A stretch of DNA of 64,000 nt from Symsagittifera roscoffensis. Its lineage: Eukaryota; Xenacoelomorpha; Acoela; Convolutidae. Below, in pieces: positions 24,278-34,584 of this stretch. The position numbers were made by a program, and so were the translations under genes. Location of the stretch: positions 45,365,448 to 45,429,447 of the forward strand of contig NC_087069.1 of assembly GCF_963678635.1 (NCBI RefSeq). The letters are read 5' to 3'. The notes under the pieces were generated by a model. The model was not told where the DNA came from. It saw only the letters and a program-made list of their open reading frames with translations, and made no database searches. The stretch's first letter is position 1, and every line of letters begins with the position of its first letter.

Positions 24278-24514
24278 TTAATCGTATACAAAAGCCCAAT
24301 TTGCGTTTGATCCAAAATAGGTCACCTTTAAGACGTAGACATAGCTCAAGACTCCTTCCTTCATCAAGTGGTACAGTTTCGCGGGTGACAAGGAGGTGCA
24401 CTTTGGAGCCTCAGCACACACATCATCCACTTCGATTCTGGTGGCTCTAACTCTACACATCACCACTTGTACGGATGTGGCTCTAACCAGCCCTGTTTCT
24501 GCTTGATTCGCCAT
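24278..24514 (-). CDS. Candidate host gene, 78-residue hypothetical protein
   Basis: ATG at 24514 to TAA at 24280-24278, giving MANQAETGLVRATSVQVVMC and so on, 78 residues with three cysteines (20, 33, 39) and the C-terminal phrase KVTYFGSNANWAFVYD. Codon and residue usage is balanced, unlike the Phe/Lys/Ile-rich noise of the window. The ATG follows directly on a strong acceptor: a long T-rich tract ending TATATATTTCAG at 24526-24515. A good donor (GTAAGT, 24637-24632) upstream would give a 123-bp intron in the leader, or the acceptor may serve spliced-leader trans-splicing, which larvaceans use. No signal peptide or membrane segment, and the family is not recognised. It could be the last exon of a longer gene; no AATAAA was seen close downstream. 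Confidence 0.5.
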   Translation of the reverse strand: MANQAETGLVRATSVQVVMCRVRATRIEVDDVCAEAPKCTSLSPAKLYHLMKEGVLSYVYVLKVTYFGSNANWAFVYD

Positions 24515-24637
24515 CTGAAATATATAACAGAAACAAAAAAAAACAAAAATTAAGTACAGCGCTTATATAAAACAAAAATTGATGTAAGGAATCAAAACAG
24601 AGGCAATACAATAAGCAGTTCTCGCAAAAAAACTTAC
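24515..24637 (-). other. Candidate intron in the leader of the 24.3-kb gene
   Basis: Minus-strand GTAAGTTTTT at 24637 and ATATATTTCAG at the other end, 123 bp, T-rich before the acceptor. The preceding exon (24638 upward) has no frame that joins the 78-residue ORF without a stop, so it would be untranslated. Confidence 0.35.
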
Positions 24638-24699
24638 ACCAATGTCTGGCAATGCTATGAATGAAAATATGACCCATCAATAAATTAATGGTTTGCGTG

Positions 24700-26030
24700 C
24701 ATATGTTTTCTTCTCAAAACGATCAAATACAAATTTCAAGGGATTGCTTTAAGATTTGAATTCCAGCGGTAACAAGTGTTTTTGTGCCAACTTTCTTCAC
24801 AAATCATAAATAAAATCACTGTTTTCAGCGATTTTTTGTAAAAACATTCATAAACAAAAATTTTTCAATATGTGATTTTTAAAATGGCCCTAAGTTTAGT
24901 TGCATAGAGTTTCTACAATTTTATGGGCTCATTATAATGAAGGCGTTTTTCGGGACTTTAGACCTGCAAACTTTCATGCCTTGAAAACAAAATATCCAAA
25001 AGTTTTCAATCAATCATGTCAGTTACACTCTTGTTGTCTCGAGAAAAGAGCGCAACTATCTTTTGGTGATTTTTGGCAATCTAGAAAAATGGAAATCAGA
25101 TTCAACACTTTTTGTGTGTGGAAAAAGATTGCCAAAACTTTAGATGACTTCTAGCTTCTAGTATTCACTGAAATGGTATCAATAAGTATCTGATTCAACT
25201 AGGTTTTATCTCATAAACTTTGCTAAAAAGTTTGAGCTTCGTAGCACTGTTCTTTGAGAAATCTTAGGTGTTGAAATTTGTGGCCACAATAACAAATTAC
25301 CCTGTATTTTTCTGTATATAATCGATTTTATTCCAATTTTGGCACCGCGGAATACATATTTTTTTGTGCTATGACTTATTTGACTTAGCTGTCTAGCAGG
25401 GAGTACAAATCATGATAGGAGTTCGGCTTCTAATCATTCAATTGATATTGTTCATTATAGCTCTTCTTTTTCTAGATAAAAAAAAAACATTTTCTTTTGA
25501 TTTTTTTCAACTAGCATAATTAATTGAAGCTTTAAACGAACTCTAAACTGAGGTGGCCAATCTGAAGGCCATTTTTTTCTCCGCCTCTGAAGTCACAAGG
25601 TCAATTGAGATTATATTATACATAATTTGGTTCATTTTGGTAATTAAACAAGGTGCTGATTGGACACTTTACTCATATGGCCTTTTTTGTTGGTTCGTTA
25701 GTTCACATATGGGCCAATTTTATAATGTGCTTCGGGCCATAGTTGAGCATGATTATCGCTGTATAAGCCCATAGGCTGTCAAAAATGGTCCGAAAGTATG
25801 GAAAACTTGGGAGGCTTTGTTTAGGAAGCGTCGTTTAATGTTTTCCTTCTTCCATCAGTAGCCGTATGATAAACTCACTGGGAAGATTTTATTTGTGTTG
25901 AGCTGGCAGCCAAATACCAGCAGGGCTTGAAACCCGATCTGAATATTTGTGCAACGTTTTTATCCTGAAAATTGTCTAATAGACCGTAGACAGTCGGCAA
26001 TAATCTGCCGCAAATTGGACTTCGTACCTC
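24700..26030. other. Unassigned, low repeat content
   Basis: One of the few stretches here without visible internal repeats. Two plus-strand open stretches occur (to 25154 and 25553-25774), neither beginning with an early ATG nor showing convincing splice context. The words TTTTGGCAATCT and AGATTGCCAAAA form a 12-bp inverted pair near 25070 and 25130. It could hold introns or untranslated parts of neighbouring genes. Confidence 0.3.
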
Positions 26031-26049
26031 GGGGGGGGGGGGGGGGGGG
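26031..26049 (+). repeat. G homopolymer, 19 bp
   Basis: An uninterrupted run of 19 G in an otherwise AT-rich area, about 50 bp beyond the polyadenylation signal of the minus-strand exon at 26114-26369. On the minus strand it is a C run. It is prone to quadruplex formation and to length error in assembly. Confidence 0.9.
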
Positions 26050-26098
26050 CATCTCGTGATCGTCAGTCAATTTGGATCATAAAGCAACAATAACACTT

Positions 26099-26104
26099 TT
26101 TATT
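26099..26104 (-). promoter_or_regulatory. Polyadenylation signal AATAAA
   Basis: Canonical hexamer 10 bp after the stop codon of the minus-strand exon at 26114-26369. The 3' untranslated region would be very short, as is common in compact larvacean genes. Confidence 0.4.
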
Positions 26105-26113
26105 TATAGCCCT

Positions 26114-26369
26114 TTACTCGTTTTCTCCCGAAAACAGAAGGGAAAACACAAACTTCCCCCTATTAGTTTTGGGCAAAATAGGTGCCACCCCGATCAATCG
26201 GCTGGCAACATATTGAGTTGAATATTTGTACATGTTTGGCTCACAGCGTCTGAATGGAGTGTAAATTGCAAACTGACTTCTGCTGTTTCTAAAATTAGCC
26301 CGAGAAACACTCAATTTTCCGTCCCACTTAGACCACCACTGAACATTTCTTTGGTTCAAATTATCGACC
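26114..26369 (-). CDS. Candidate terminal exon of a host gene, 84 residues, with poly(A) signal
   Basis: On the minus strand a pyrimidine-rich tract ending TGCAATTATTTCCAG (to 26370) is followed by an open frame of 84 codons (VDNLNQRNVQWWSKWDGKLS at its start) ending in TAA at 26116-26114. AATAAA lies 10 bp further on (26104-26099), an exceptionally close and well-placed signal. Composition is protein-like (Trp, Arg, Cys present; FRRCEPNMYKYSTQYVASRL in the middle). No domain recognised. Upstream exons would lie above 26370, but that area also carries a plus-strand ORF (26452-26628), so one of the two is likely wrong or the genes overlap. Chance AATAAA is common in AT-rich DNA, which limits certainty. 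Confidence 0.42.
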
Positions 26370-26451
26370 CTGGAAATAATTGCAAAGGAAAACAAAAATT
26401 TCAGCTGCTAAAATATGAGGCCAAACAAATGATGAAAATTACAAGGAAAAA

Positions 26452-26628
26452 ATGAATTATGACTACGCGGAATTAATAACACTGGAAAATTTGTGTGAAC
26501 AAAAACCGTTTCGATACGCCTTCAGTGGGTTCTCAAATCTCACATTTCTCAAACTCAAACCAAAACGAGAGGAAATCTACAATTTAAGAGACTGCTTCTG
26601 TTTTTTTCACGTGTTTCTTCTCTCATGA
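26452..26628 (+). CDS. Small ORF, 58 codons, possible first exon
   Basis: ATG 26452 to TGA 26626-26628: begins MNYDYAELITLENLCEQKPF and ends in a Phe-rich tail (CFCFFHVFLLS). A good acceptor, CAAAAATTTCAG, ends at 26404, leaving a 47-bp leader, consistent with trans-splicing or a leader intron. The first 48 residues look protein-like; the tail may be read-through into an intron. No family recognised, and no poly(A) signal near. It overlaps the region where exons of the minus-strand gene would be expected. Confidence 0.3.
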   Translation: MNYDYAELITLENLCEQKPFRYAFSGFSNLTFLKLKPKREEIYNLRDCFCFFHVFLLS

Positions 26629-26634
26629 TATGAT

Positions 26635-26885
26635 TGTTCCGACTATTTGAAAAACGTGGAGGAACTTTGTATTCAGGTGTGTTAGTTTTTTTGTCAATAT
26701 AAAAAAATGTTATGCCCAAAGGTAACTACCACAAATAACTGTCGGTACATGTTGATGAGTATGTCTTTTTAAAGCTCTTTCAGTCGTGATTCGACAGAAA
26801 TTTCAAAACTTCAAAAAGTTTTCTTAGTGTCGAGAACAACCGGTTTTAAATTGTTGATTTTTTTTCTAATTTTAAGAGAAATAAG
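26635..26885. repeat. Dispersed repeat (GTCGAGAA.AACCGGTT family), copy A
   Basis: Shares a colinear order of words with 42335-42560 and 45270-45480: TTGTATTC.GGTGT.TTAGTTTTTTT, then a GTCGTGATTCGA-type word, then TCGAGAA.AACCGGTT. The copies are heavily diverged. The element type is unknown. Confidence 0.5.
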
Positions 26886-26989
26886 GTGCACCTCGGTCGA
26901 AAAGTACAATCGTTAGTTCAAGTCAAACGCTGCAACTGAGAATTGCTCAACGACTTAAACTAATGAAAAAATAATAATCACAAGTGAAA

Positions 26990-27165
26990 AATATATATAT
27001 TTTTGAAATTTGAGCTCAGAACAACAAGATTATTTGAAATGTATAAAAAACAAGTTCCAACTAAAATTGCTAAGTAAGAAGTCGAAATGTTTCTGGCGAA
27101 AAAAATAAAACCCGAGCACAAAATCTTGGTCACTTTCTTCGAAAATCAAAACAAAAAGTGAAAAA
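26990..27165 (-). mobile_element. Relic of Helentron-like arm
   Basis: TTTGAAATTTGAGCTCAGAACAACA.. through CCCGAGCACAAAATCTTGGTCACTTTC follows the inner half of the arm with much substitution. The 5' end is degraded. Old copy. Confidence 0.5.
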
Positions 27166-27385
27166 ACAGTTTACTTTGACAAAATAAGTTTTTGCTAGCA
27201 AGTAAGCCATGATCTCGTCTCTTCATTTTGCTTATCGGACTGTCGCTCTAAATATTTCAGATAATGGCAGTTTAATTTCAATCTCTAAAACAGAATCATG
27301 TCGTGTGAATGATCTTGTGATTTTATATCTGGCTTTTCATAGTGTTGCTGATAATCAGCACACAAAACTCCTCAATATTTTTCTA

Positions 27386-27931
27386 CCTTGTTGTTCCGAC
27401 TTTCGATACGAAAGTAACGGAATATTTGTGCTCGGGGTGGGTTTTTTTTTTCTTCAGACAAATTTCGACTTTTTACCTAGCCATTTTTGACGGATTTTTT
27501 AAAATATCATTCGAAAGGTATTGTTGATCTGAGCTTAAATTTGAAAAGATATTTCATCTGTGATCAGTTTTAGTAAAGTTATGAGGGTTTAAAGATTGCC
27601 ATTTTGGCCATTTTGACCAATTTGGGACAATTAATTCGCGCTATTAACGCGTAAGCGGAGATTTAATCCTTCTTATAAATCGTTCCAAATTGGTTGAACG
27701 AAGCTTATTTGTCATAATTGATTTGTTACAAGGAACGAAACCTATCTTTTTGTACTTTAAATGGCGTGGGGGATGGTTTTCATAAAAAGTTTCAATTTTT
27801 AGAAAAAAAATTTCATTTTGTTTAATTTCATTTAATTTTTTTTATGTTATTGCTGCTTCTCCATAAACCTTAAAAGGCAGTCGGATCATTCAGGGCTTCG
27901 CCCTGATACGAGCAGTCTTGTTTTTTTGTAC
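27386..27931 (+). mobile_element. Single Helentron-like element, nearly complete
   Basis: Starts TGTTGTTCCGACTTTCGATA, has CTCGGGGTGGGTTTTTTTTT near the 5' end, GGCAGTCGGA.CATTCAGGGC near the 3' end, the CAGGGCTTCGCCCTGA hairpin, and ends CGAGCAGTCTTG. 546 bp, no ORF. Same length as the arm of the dimers and as 20189-20732, which supports this as the monomer. Confidence 0.65.
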
Positions 27932-28077
27932 CTTGTGTGCGGATACAAAATAAACAAAGGCATGTTTTCTAACAGTTCAAAAGAAAACCCAAAATGTTTA
28001 AGGTTGAACTGTAACTTAACAGGAGAACCTTAGTTTTTATATAGAAACGCTTGAAAAACTGACTACCTGGGTATTAT

Positions 28078-28508
28078 TGTTCCGATTTTTGATACGAAAG
28101 TAACGGAATATTTGTGCTCGGGTGGGTTTTTTTTTTCTTCAGACAAATTTCGACTTTTTAACTAGCCATTTTTGGCGAAACTTATTATATCATTCAAAAG
28201 GTATTGTTAATCTGAGCTTAAATTTGAAAAGATATTTCATCTGTGATCATTTTTCGTAAAGTTATGAGGGTTTAAAGATTGTCATTTTGGCCATTTTGAC
28301 CAATTTGGGACAATTAACGCGCGATATAATTGGCGCTATTAACGCGTAAGCGGAGATTTAATCCAACTTATAAATCGTTCTAAATTGGTTGAACGAAGCT
28401 TATTTGCCATAATTGATTTGTTTCAGGGAACGAAACTTCTCTTTTTGTACTTTAAATGGCGTGTGGGGGGATAATTTTCATTAAAAAATTTCAAATTTCA
28501 AAATTTCA
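28078..28508 (+). mobile_element. Helentron-like element, 3' part lost at an assembly junction
   Basis: Starts TTGTTCCGATTTTTGATACG and is colinear with 27386 until the T-run at about 28500. From there the sequence is an exact copy of 19983-20044 up to the gap, so the 3' hairpin and end are missing. The loss may be an assembly artefact. Confidence 0.6.
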
Positions 28509-28570
28509 TTTTTTTTCACTTTTCTTTTGTTTTGCGCGTCGTGCAAAATTTCGTAAGAAACTCTGCATTT
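28509..28570 (+). repeat. 62-bp exact copy of 19983-20044 abutting the gap
   Basis: TTTTTTTTCACTTTTCTTTT.. to ..GAAACTCTGCATTT matches exactly and ends at the first N. Confidence 0.85.
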
Positions 28571-28770
28571 NNNNNNNNNNNNNNNNNNNNNNNNNNNNNN
28601 NNNNNNNNNNNNNNNNNNNNNNNNNNNNNNNNNNNNNNNNNNNNNNNNNNNNNNNNNNNNNNNNNNNNNNNNNNNNNNNNNNNNNNNNNNNNNNNNNNNN
28701 NNNNNNNNNNNNNNNNNNNNNNNNNNNNNNNNNNNNNNNNNNNNNNNNNNNNNNNNNNNNNNNNNNNNNN
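28571..28770. other. Assembly gap (200 N)
   Basis: 200 ambiguous bases, a size that suggests a placeholder and not a measured distance. Open frames that cross it are meaningless. Confidence 0.98.
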
Positions 28771-29499
28771 TAAAATAGAAAAAAAGTATATACTAAAAAC
28801 TTTTCTTTTTGAGTTCAAATTAAGTTGTATTAAAATTCAATCAGTTTAAATCTCGAATTGGATAAAATCACTATTAGATTTTGTATCATTAATTAGGAAC
28901 TGTGATTATGGTGTCAGGGCTTTCCTTATATTATTCTTTTATACTTCATTTCTGGATTTGGAAAGCCCAGTTGATTGAATTGACCAATCAGCGAGCAGGA
29001 AAAGAGACTGAAGAAAGTGGTAAATAAAGATAGTATTGGTGAAAGATCCATAAATATGCGAACAAAAAACTGTTGTTTTACAAGCTGTCCGGAACAACAC
29101 CTCAAACACTCCGACTTCAGAGAACCGGCGACATTGCCGGATTTTAAATTGTTTCTGGTCGAATTAAACTTCCAAAATGTAAAGCTACTCAAATCCCTGA
29201 AAATCTAAACACTTCTACTGATCTAATGTTCACTATATCAGCCATATTTGGAAGAAGATGAACTGACACCGCAGACGCAGATACAAACAATAGATATTCA
29301 AAGTTAAGGCCAAAGCAGATAGCCAATAAGAATCACTGGTTTCACCTTCTTTCGTATGATAATTGATTATAACTTCCCCAAAATTAATAGCCTATTGAGA
29401 ATAATTTTTATAATAACAACATCTATGGAAAATTGATTTTCAATCACTAATAACAACCACTTATCTCAATTTTGACAAAGTAAAGCAAAAGAAAACAAA
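28771..29499. other. Unassigned, possibly leader of the following gag fossil
   Basis: Contains overlapping open stretches on both strands (29017-29208 plus, 28926-29192 minus) without splice context or recognised domain. No repeats seen. Confidence 0.3.
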
Positions 29500-30748
29500 A
29501 AAAGAAATTATGCGATCCATATTTGAATTTTCAGAAGCACGCAAGCAAATGAATAAAAAATTCCTTCTGTTTCTCATGGAAACTAAAAAAAAAACTTTCC
29601 GAGGAAAAAAAATTATGGTAGTGCCCAAATTTGATGGTCCAATGAGCAGATTGATTGGTCATTATGCTCATTCTTTGTCAAGTTATCGATCATTGGTTGC
29701 TTTGTGAGGGGCTACATATTTAGATGTCAAGCAATTAAGTTGCTATCCACTATTATTGGAGCATTGGAAACAGAGATTCCATTGGGCAATGGTGGCGAAA
29801 CACGGATTAGCTTCGTCTGAATACTAATTTGCGTCAACTTCGACCAAAGCGCAGGTAAATGCGCTGGGGTAAGTTGGTGGAAAACCAAGGAAAGAAGGTG
29901 AACGGACACTCATATCGAACATGTACCTATGTCTACGACACGAGGGACAGCAGGCCTTGCATAACCACCATCCACACTTGAATATGGAAGAAATACGATA
30001 TCCAAGATTCTTGGATACATGTGTAGCTGTTTTCCAGAAAGAGCGAAACGAAACTTTCGAAATGTACTAAATGTCGTCCGGGAAGCAAAAAAGGAGAGAA
30101 ATTAGAGTCGTTCTACGCAGAACTCAGCAGAATGGCGGCGAGATGCAACCTGGGTTCCCAAAAACGGAAAAGGGTGAGAGAAATATTCATATTTATTATG
30201 CGGAATAGGGACGCGCAGAACGAGCTGTGCCCGGAAACAAAAACCCCGGAGTAAGCACTGAGGATCGCAATGTCGTATAAAAGAGGCCACAAGTACGCAA
30301 AAACTTACAGTGGAAGTGCGCCAGGCTTCACGGGAATTGCCTACACAACCTTCGGGGTTCTCTACAAATCAAAGCGGAACCGATTAAAAAATTTCGTGCA
30401 TCTAGGGGACGAGGAATACAAAGGGGACGGGGACAATGCCAGAATCGGGGAGGAGACCGAACGCAAGAGAGTAGATGCTATAACTGTGACCAGCCAAATT
30501 TCATTCCACAACACCGACAACGAAGCCCATCAGGAGGCTTCACATGCAATTTTTGCAAAAAGGTCTGAGAAGACTTGTCGGGGGAAGCGACTGTCACATG
30601 GGAGACCAATCCAAGGGGATGAACCGTTCGATGAAGAGGATACTCCCTCGGATGATGTTGAGTCACAACATCTTGCCAATTCATTAGGTTTCGTCAAGAG
30701 AGAACACCACAGCTGGTCATACGAGAGTTTGGATGATTATATGGTTAT
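29500..30748 (+). mobile_element. Fossil gag region of a Tor-like LTR element
   Basis: Plus-strand phrases in consistent order resemble a Ty3/gypsy Gag: KKTFRGKKIMVVPKFDGPMS near 29590-29640, FYAELSRMAARCNLG near 30110-30155, a phrase around MSYKRGHKYAKTYSG at 30270, then paired CxxC motifs near 30475-30560 where a zinc-knuckle nucleocapsid would be expected. The longest open stretch, 30270-30758, is 162 codons. About ten breaks. The fossil stops where the satellite begins. The Gag call is by recalled family resemblance; no LTR or pol is attached. Confidence 0.5.
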
Positions 30749-33700
30749 GGCGATATAAACACAAAAACACAAGTATCTTGGGAACAAAACTTATAATAGA
30801 AAAAATGGTATTTGCACTAGTAGGTGAACATGTGCTCAGCTCCCAAACAAAGTTACAACTTGATCGCACGGCTGAACTCCAAAGGGATGTAATTTTATTT
30901 TCCTTCCTCATAGACCTATTTTCGATATAAACACCAAAATACAAATATCTTGGGAACAAAACTTATGATAGAAAAAAAATGGTTTTTGCAGTAGTAGGTG
31001 AACATGTGCCGAGCCCGCAAGCAAAGTGACTACTTGATCGCAGGAATAAACTCCATGGGGATGTAATTTTTTTTCCTTCCTCAGAGACCTATTTTCGATT
31101 TGAACGCAAAAAAAAAACAAATAACTTGGGAACGAAAATTATAATAGAAAAAACTGTATTTGCAATAATAGGTGCACATGTGCCCAGCTCCCAAACAAAG
31201 TTACAACTTGATCGCACGGCTAAACTCCAAAGGGATGTAAATTTATTTTCCTTCCTCATAGACCTATTTTCGATATAAACACAAAAATACAAATATATTG
31301 GGAACAAAACCTATAATAGAAAAAAATTGGTTTTGCACTAGTAGGTGAACATGTGCCCAGCCCGCAAGCAAAGTGACAACTTGATCGCAGGAATAAACTC
31401 CAAGGGGATGTAATTTTATTTTCCTTCCTCAGTGACCTTTTTTCGATGTTAACACAAAAATACAAATAACTTGGGAACAAAACTTATAATAGAAAAAATG
31501 GTATTTGCACTAGTAGGTGAACATGTGCTCAGCTCCCAAACAAATTTACAACTTGATCGCACGGCTGAACTCCAAAGGGATGTAATTTTATTTTTCTTCC
31601 TCATAGACCTATTTTCGATATAAACACCAAAATACAAATATCTTGGGAACAAAACTTATGATAGAAAAAAAATGGTTTTTGCAGTAGTAGGTGAACATGT
31701 GCCGAGCCCGCAAGCAAAGTGACTACTTGATCGCAGGAATAAACTCCATGGGGATGTAATTTTTTTTCCTTCCTCAGAGACCTATTTTCGATTTGAACGC
31801 AAAAAAAAACAAATAACTTGGGAACGAAAATTATAATAGAAAAAACGGTATTTGCACTAATAGGTGCACATGTGCCCAGCTCCCAAACAAAGTTACAACT
31901 TGATCGCACGGCTAAACTCCAAAGGGATGTAACTTTATTTTCCTTCCTCATAGACCTATTTTCGATATAAACACAAAAATACAAATATATTGGGAACAAA
32001 ACCTATAATAGAAAAAAAATTGGTTTTGCATTAATAGGTGAACATGTGCCCCGACCGCAAGCAAAGTGACAACTTGATCACAGGAATAAACTCTATCGGG
32101 ATGTAATTTTTTTTCCTTCCTCAGAGACCTGCTTTCGATATAGACACAAAAATACAAATAACTTGGGAACAAAATTTCTAATAGAAAAAATGGTAATTGC
32201 GCTAGTAGTTGAACATGTGTTCAGCTCCCAAACAATGTTACAACTTGATCGCACGGCTAATCTCCAGGGGGATGTAATTTTATTTTTTCTTCCTCAGAGA
32301 CCTATTTTGGATATAAACACAAAAAAAATACAAATAACTTGCGAACAAAACTTATAATAGAAAAAAAATGGTATTTACAGTAGTAGGTGAACATGTGCCG
32401 AGCCCGCAAGCAAAGTGACTACTTGATCGCAGGAATAAACTCCAAGGGGATGTAATTTTTTTTCCTTCCTCAGAGACCTATTTTCGATTTGAACGCAAAA
32501 AAAAACAAATAACTTGGGAACGAAAATTATAATAGAAAAAACGGTATTTGCACTAGTAGGTGAACATGTGCCCAGCTCCCAAACAAAGTTACAACTTGAT
32601 CGCACGGCTAAACTCCAAAGGGATGTAAATTTATTTTCCTTCCTCATAGACCTATTTTCGATATGAACACAAAAATACAAATATATTGGGAACAATACCT
32701 ATTATAGAAAAAAAATGGTTTTGCACTAGTAGGTGAACATGTGCCCAGACCGCAAGCAAAGTGACAATTTGATCACAGGAATAAACTCCAATGGGATGTA
32801 ATTTTTTTTCCTTCCTCAGAGACCTGCTTTCGATATAAACACAAAAATACAAATAACTTGGGAACAAAACTTCTAATAGAAAAAATGGTAATTGCACTAG
32901 TAGTTGAACATGTGTTCAGCTCCCAAACAATGTTACAACTTGATCGCACGGCTAATCTCCAGGGGGATGTAATTTTATTTTTTCTTCCTCAGAGACCTAT
33001 TTTGGATATAAACACAAAAAAAATACAAATAACTTACGAACAAAATTTATAATAGAAAAAACGGTATTTGCACTAGTAGGTGAACATGTGCCCAGCTCCC
33101 AAACAAAGTTACAACTTGATCGAACGGTTAAACACCAAGGGGATGTAATTTTATTTTCCTTCCTCAGAGACCTATTTTCGATATAAACACAAAAATACGA
33201 ATATCTTGGGAAAAAAACTTTTAATAGAAAAAAATAGGTATTTGTTCTAGTAGGTGAACATGTGCCCAGCCCGCAAGCAAAGTGATTACTTGATCGCAGG
33301 GATAAACTCCAAGGGGATACAATTTTATTTTACTTCACCAGAGACCTATTTTCGATGTAAACACAAAAATACAAATAACTTAGGAACAAAAACTATGATT
33401 AAAAAAATGGTATTTGCACTAGTAGGTGAACATGTGCCCAGTCCGCAAGCAAAGTGACAACTTGATCGCAGGAATAAACTCCAAGGGGGATGTAATTTTA
33501 TTTTCCTTCCTCAGAGACCTATTTTGGATGTAAACATAAAAATACCAATAACTTGCGAACAAAACTTAAAATAGAAAAAAATTGTATTTGCACTAGTAGG
33601 TGAACATGTGCCCAGTCCACAAGCAAAGTGACAACTTGATCGCAGGAATAAACTTCAAGGGGGAGTAACTTTAATTTCCTTCCTCAGAGACCTTTTATTG

Positions 33701-34250
33701 GATGTAAACACTAAAATACAAATATCTTGGGAACAAAACTTATAATAGAAAAAAAAATGATATTTGCACTAGAAGGTGAACTTGTGGCCAGCTCCCAAAC
33801 AAAGTTACAACTTGATCGCACGGCTAAACACCAAGAGGATGTAATTTTATTTTCCTTCCTCAGAGACCTATTTTCAATATAAACACAAAAATACAAATAT
33901 CTTGAGAACAAAACTTATAATAGAAAAAAAATGATATTTTGCACTAGTAGGTGAACATGTGCCCAGCCCGCAAGCAAAGTGACAACTTGATCGCAGTAAT
34001 AAACTCCAAGGGGATGTATTTTTATTTTCCTTCCTCGGAGACCTTTTTTCGATGTAAACACAAAAATACAAATAACTTGGGAACAAAACTTATAATAGAA
34101 AAAATGGTATTTGCACTAGTAGGTGAACATGTGCCCAGCTCCCAAACAAAAATACAACTTGATCGCACGGCTAAACTCCGAGGGGATGTAAATTTTTTTT
34201 CCTTCCTCAGAGACTCATCTTGGATAAACACAAAAATACGAATAACTTGG
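30749..34250. repeat. Satellite array, monomer of 172-176 bp in two alternating types (block 1, about 20 monomers)
   Basis: TTGGGAACAAAACTTATAATAG recurs with steps of 172, 176, 172 and 173 bp in the first monomers. Every monomer has GTAGGTGAACATGTGC and a TTTCCTTCCTCAGAGACCT block. Two types differ in the middle: type A reads GCTCCCAAACAAAGTTACAA, type B GCCCGCAAGCAAAGTGACAA. Order by eye: ABABABABABAB A ABBB ABA, so the array is largely an AB dimer of about 346 bp. Stop-free stretches of up to 132 codons on the minus strand come from the repeat and are not read as genes. Unit length near one nucleosome plus linker is typical of centromeric satellites. Confidence 0.9.
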
Positions 34251-34584
34251 GAAGAACCAACTCTTTTCTGAACTGTTTGCTAGTGTGCTTTCTGTTTTGC
34301 AAACTGTAACTTTTTGAAATCAACAGCAACTCAATTTGCACTCTGTGGATAAACTTCGTGTTTTTCTCCAGCGAAACGAACACAACTGGTGTAAGCAAGT
34401 GTTCTCAATTGTCAAACTTTGTATCATTCTTCGTGTAGAAAATTTTAAGGTTGATGTATCTTTTTCCTAGAAGGCAGTTTTTGGGGAAAATTACTTTCAC
34501 CGGAGGTTTTTTTTTGCTGAACTATTGACAAATTTATAAAATGTTTGCTTGCCATTCAAAATCTTCTGATACGTGAATCATTGC
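34251..34584. repeat. Non-satellite flank embedded in the array (first copy)
   Basis: GAAGAACCAACTCTTTTCTG.. to ..CTTCTGATACGTGAATCATT, nearly identical to 36403-36736. In this copy it runs straight back into the middle of a type B monomer at about 34584. Confidence 0.9.

Noticed and set aside
25553-25774. Plus-strand ORF of 73 codons as an exon
   Set aside because: It begins without ATG, has no convincing acceptor or donor, and carries no recognised domain.
28456-28849. ORFs crossing 28571-28770
   Set aside because: They consist mostly of unknown bases; the frame across the gap has no meaning.
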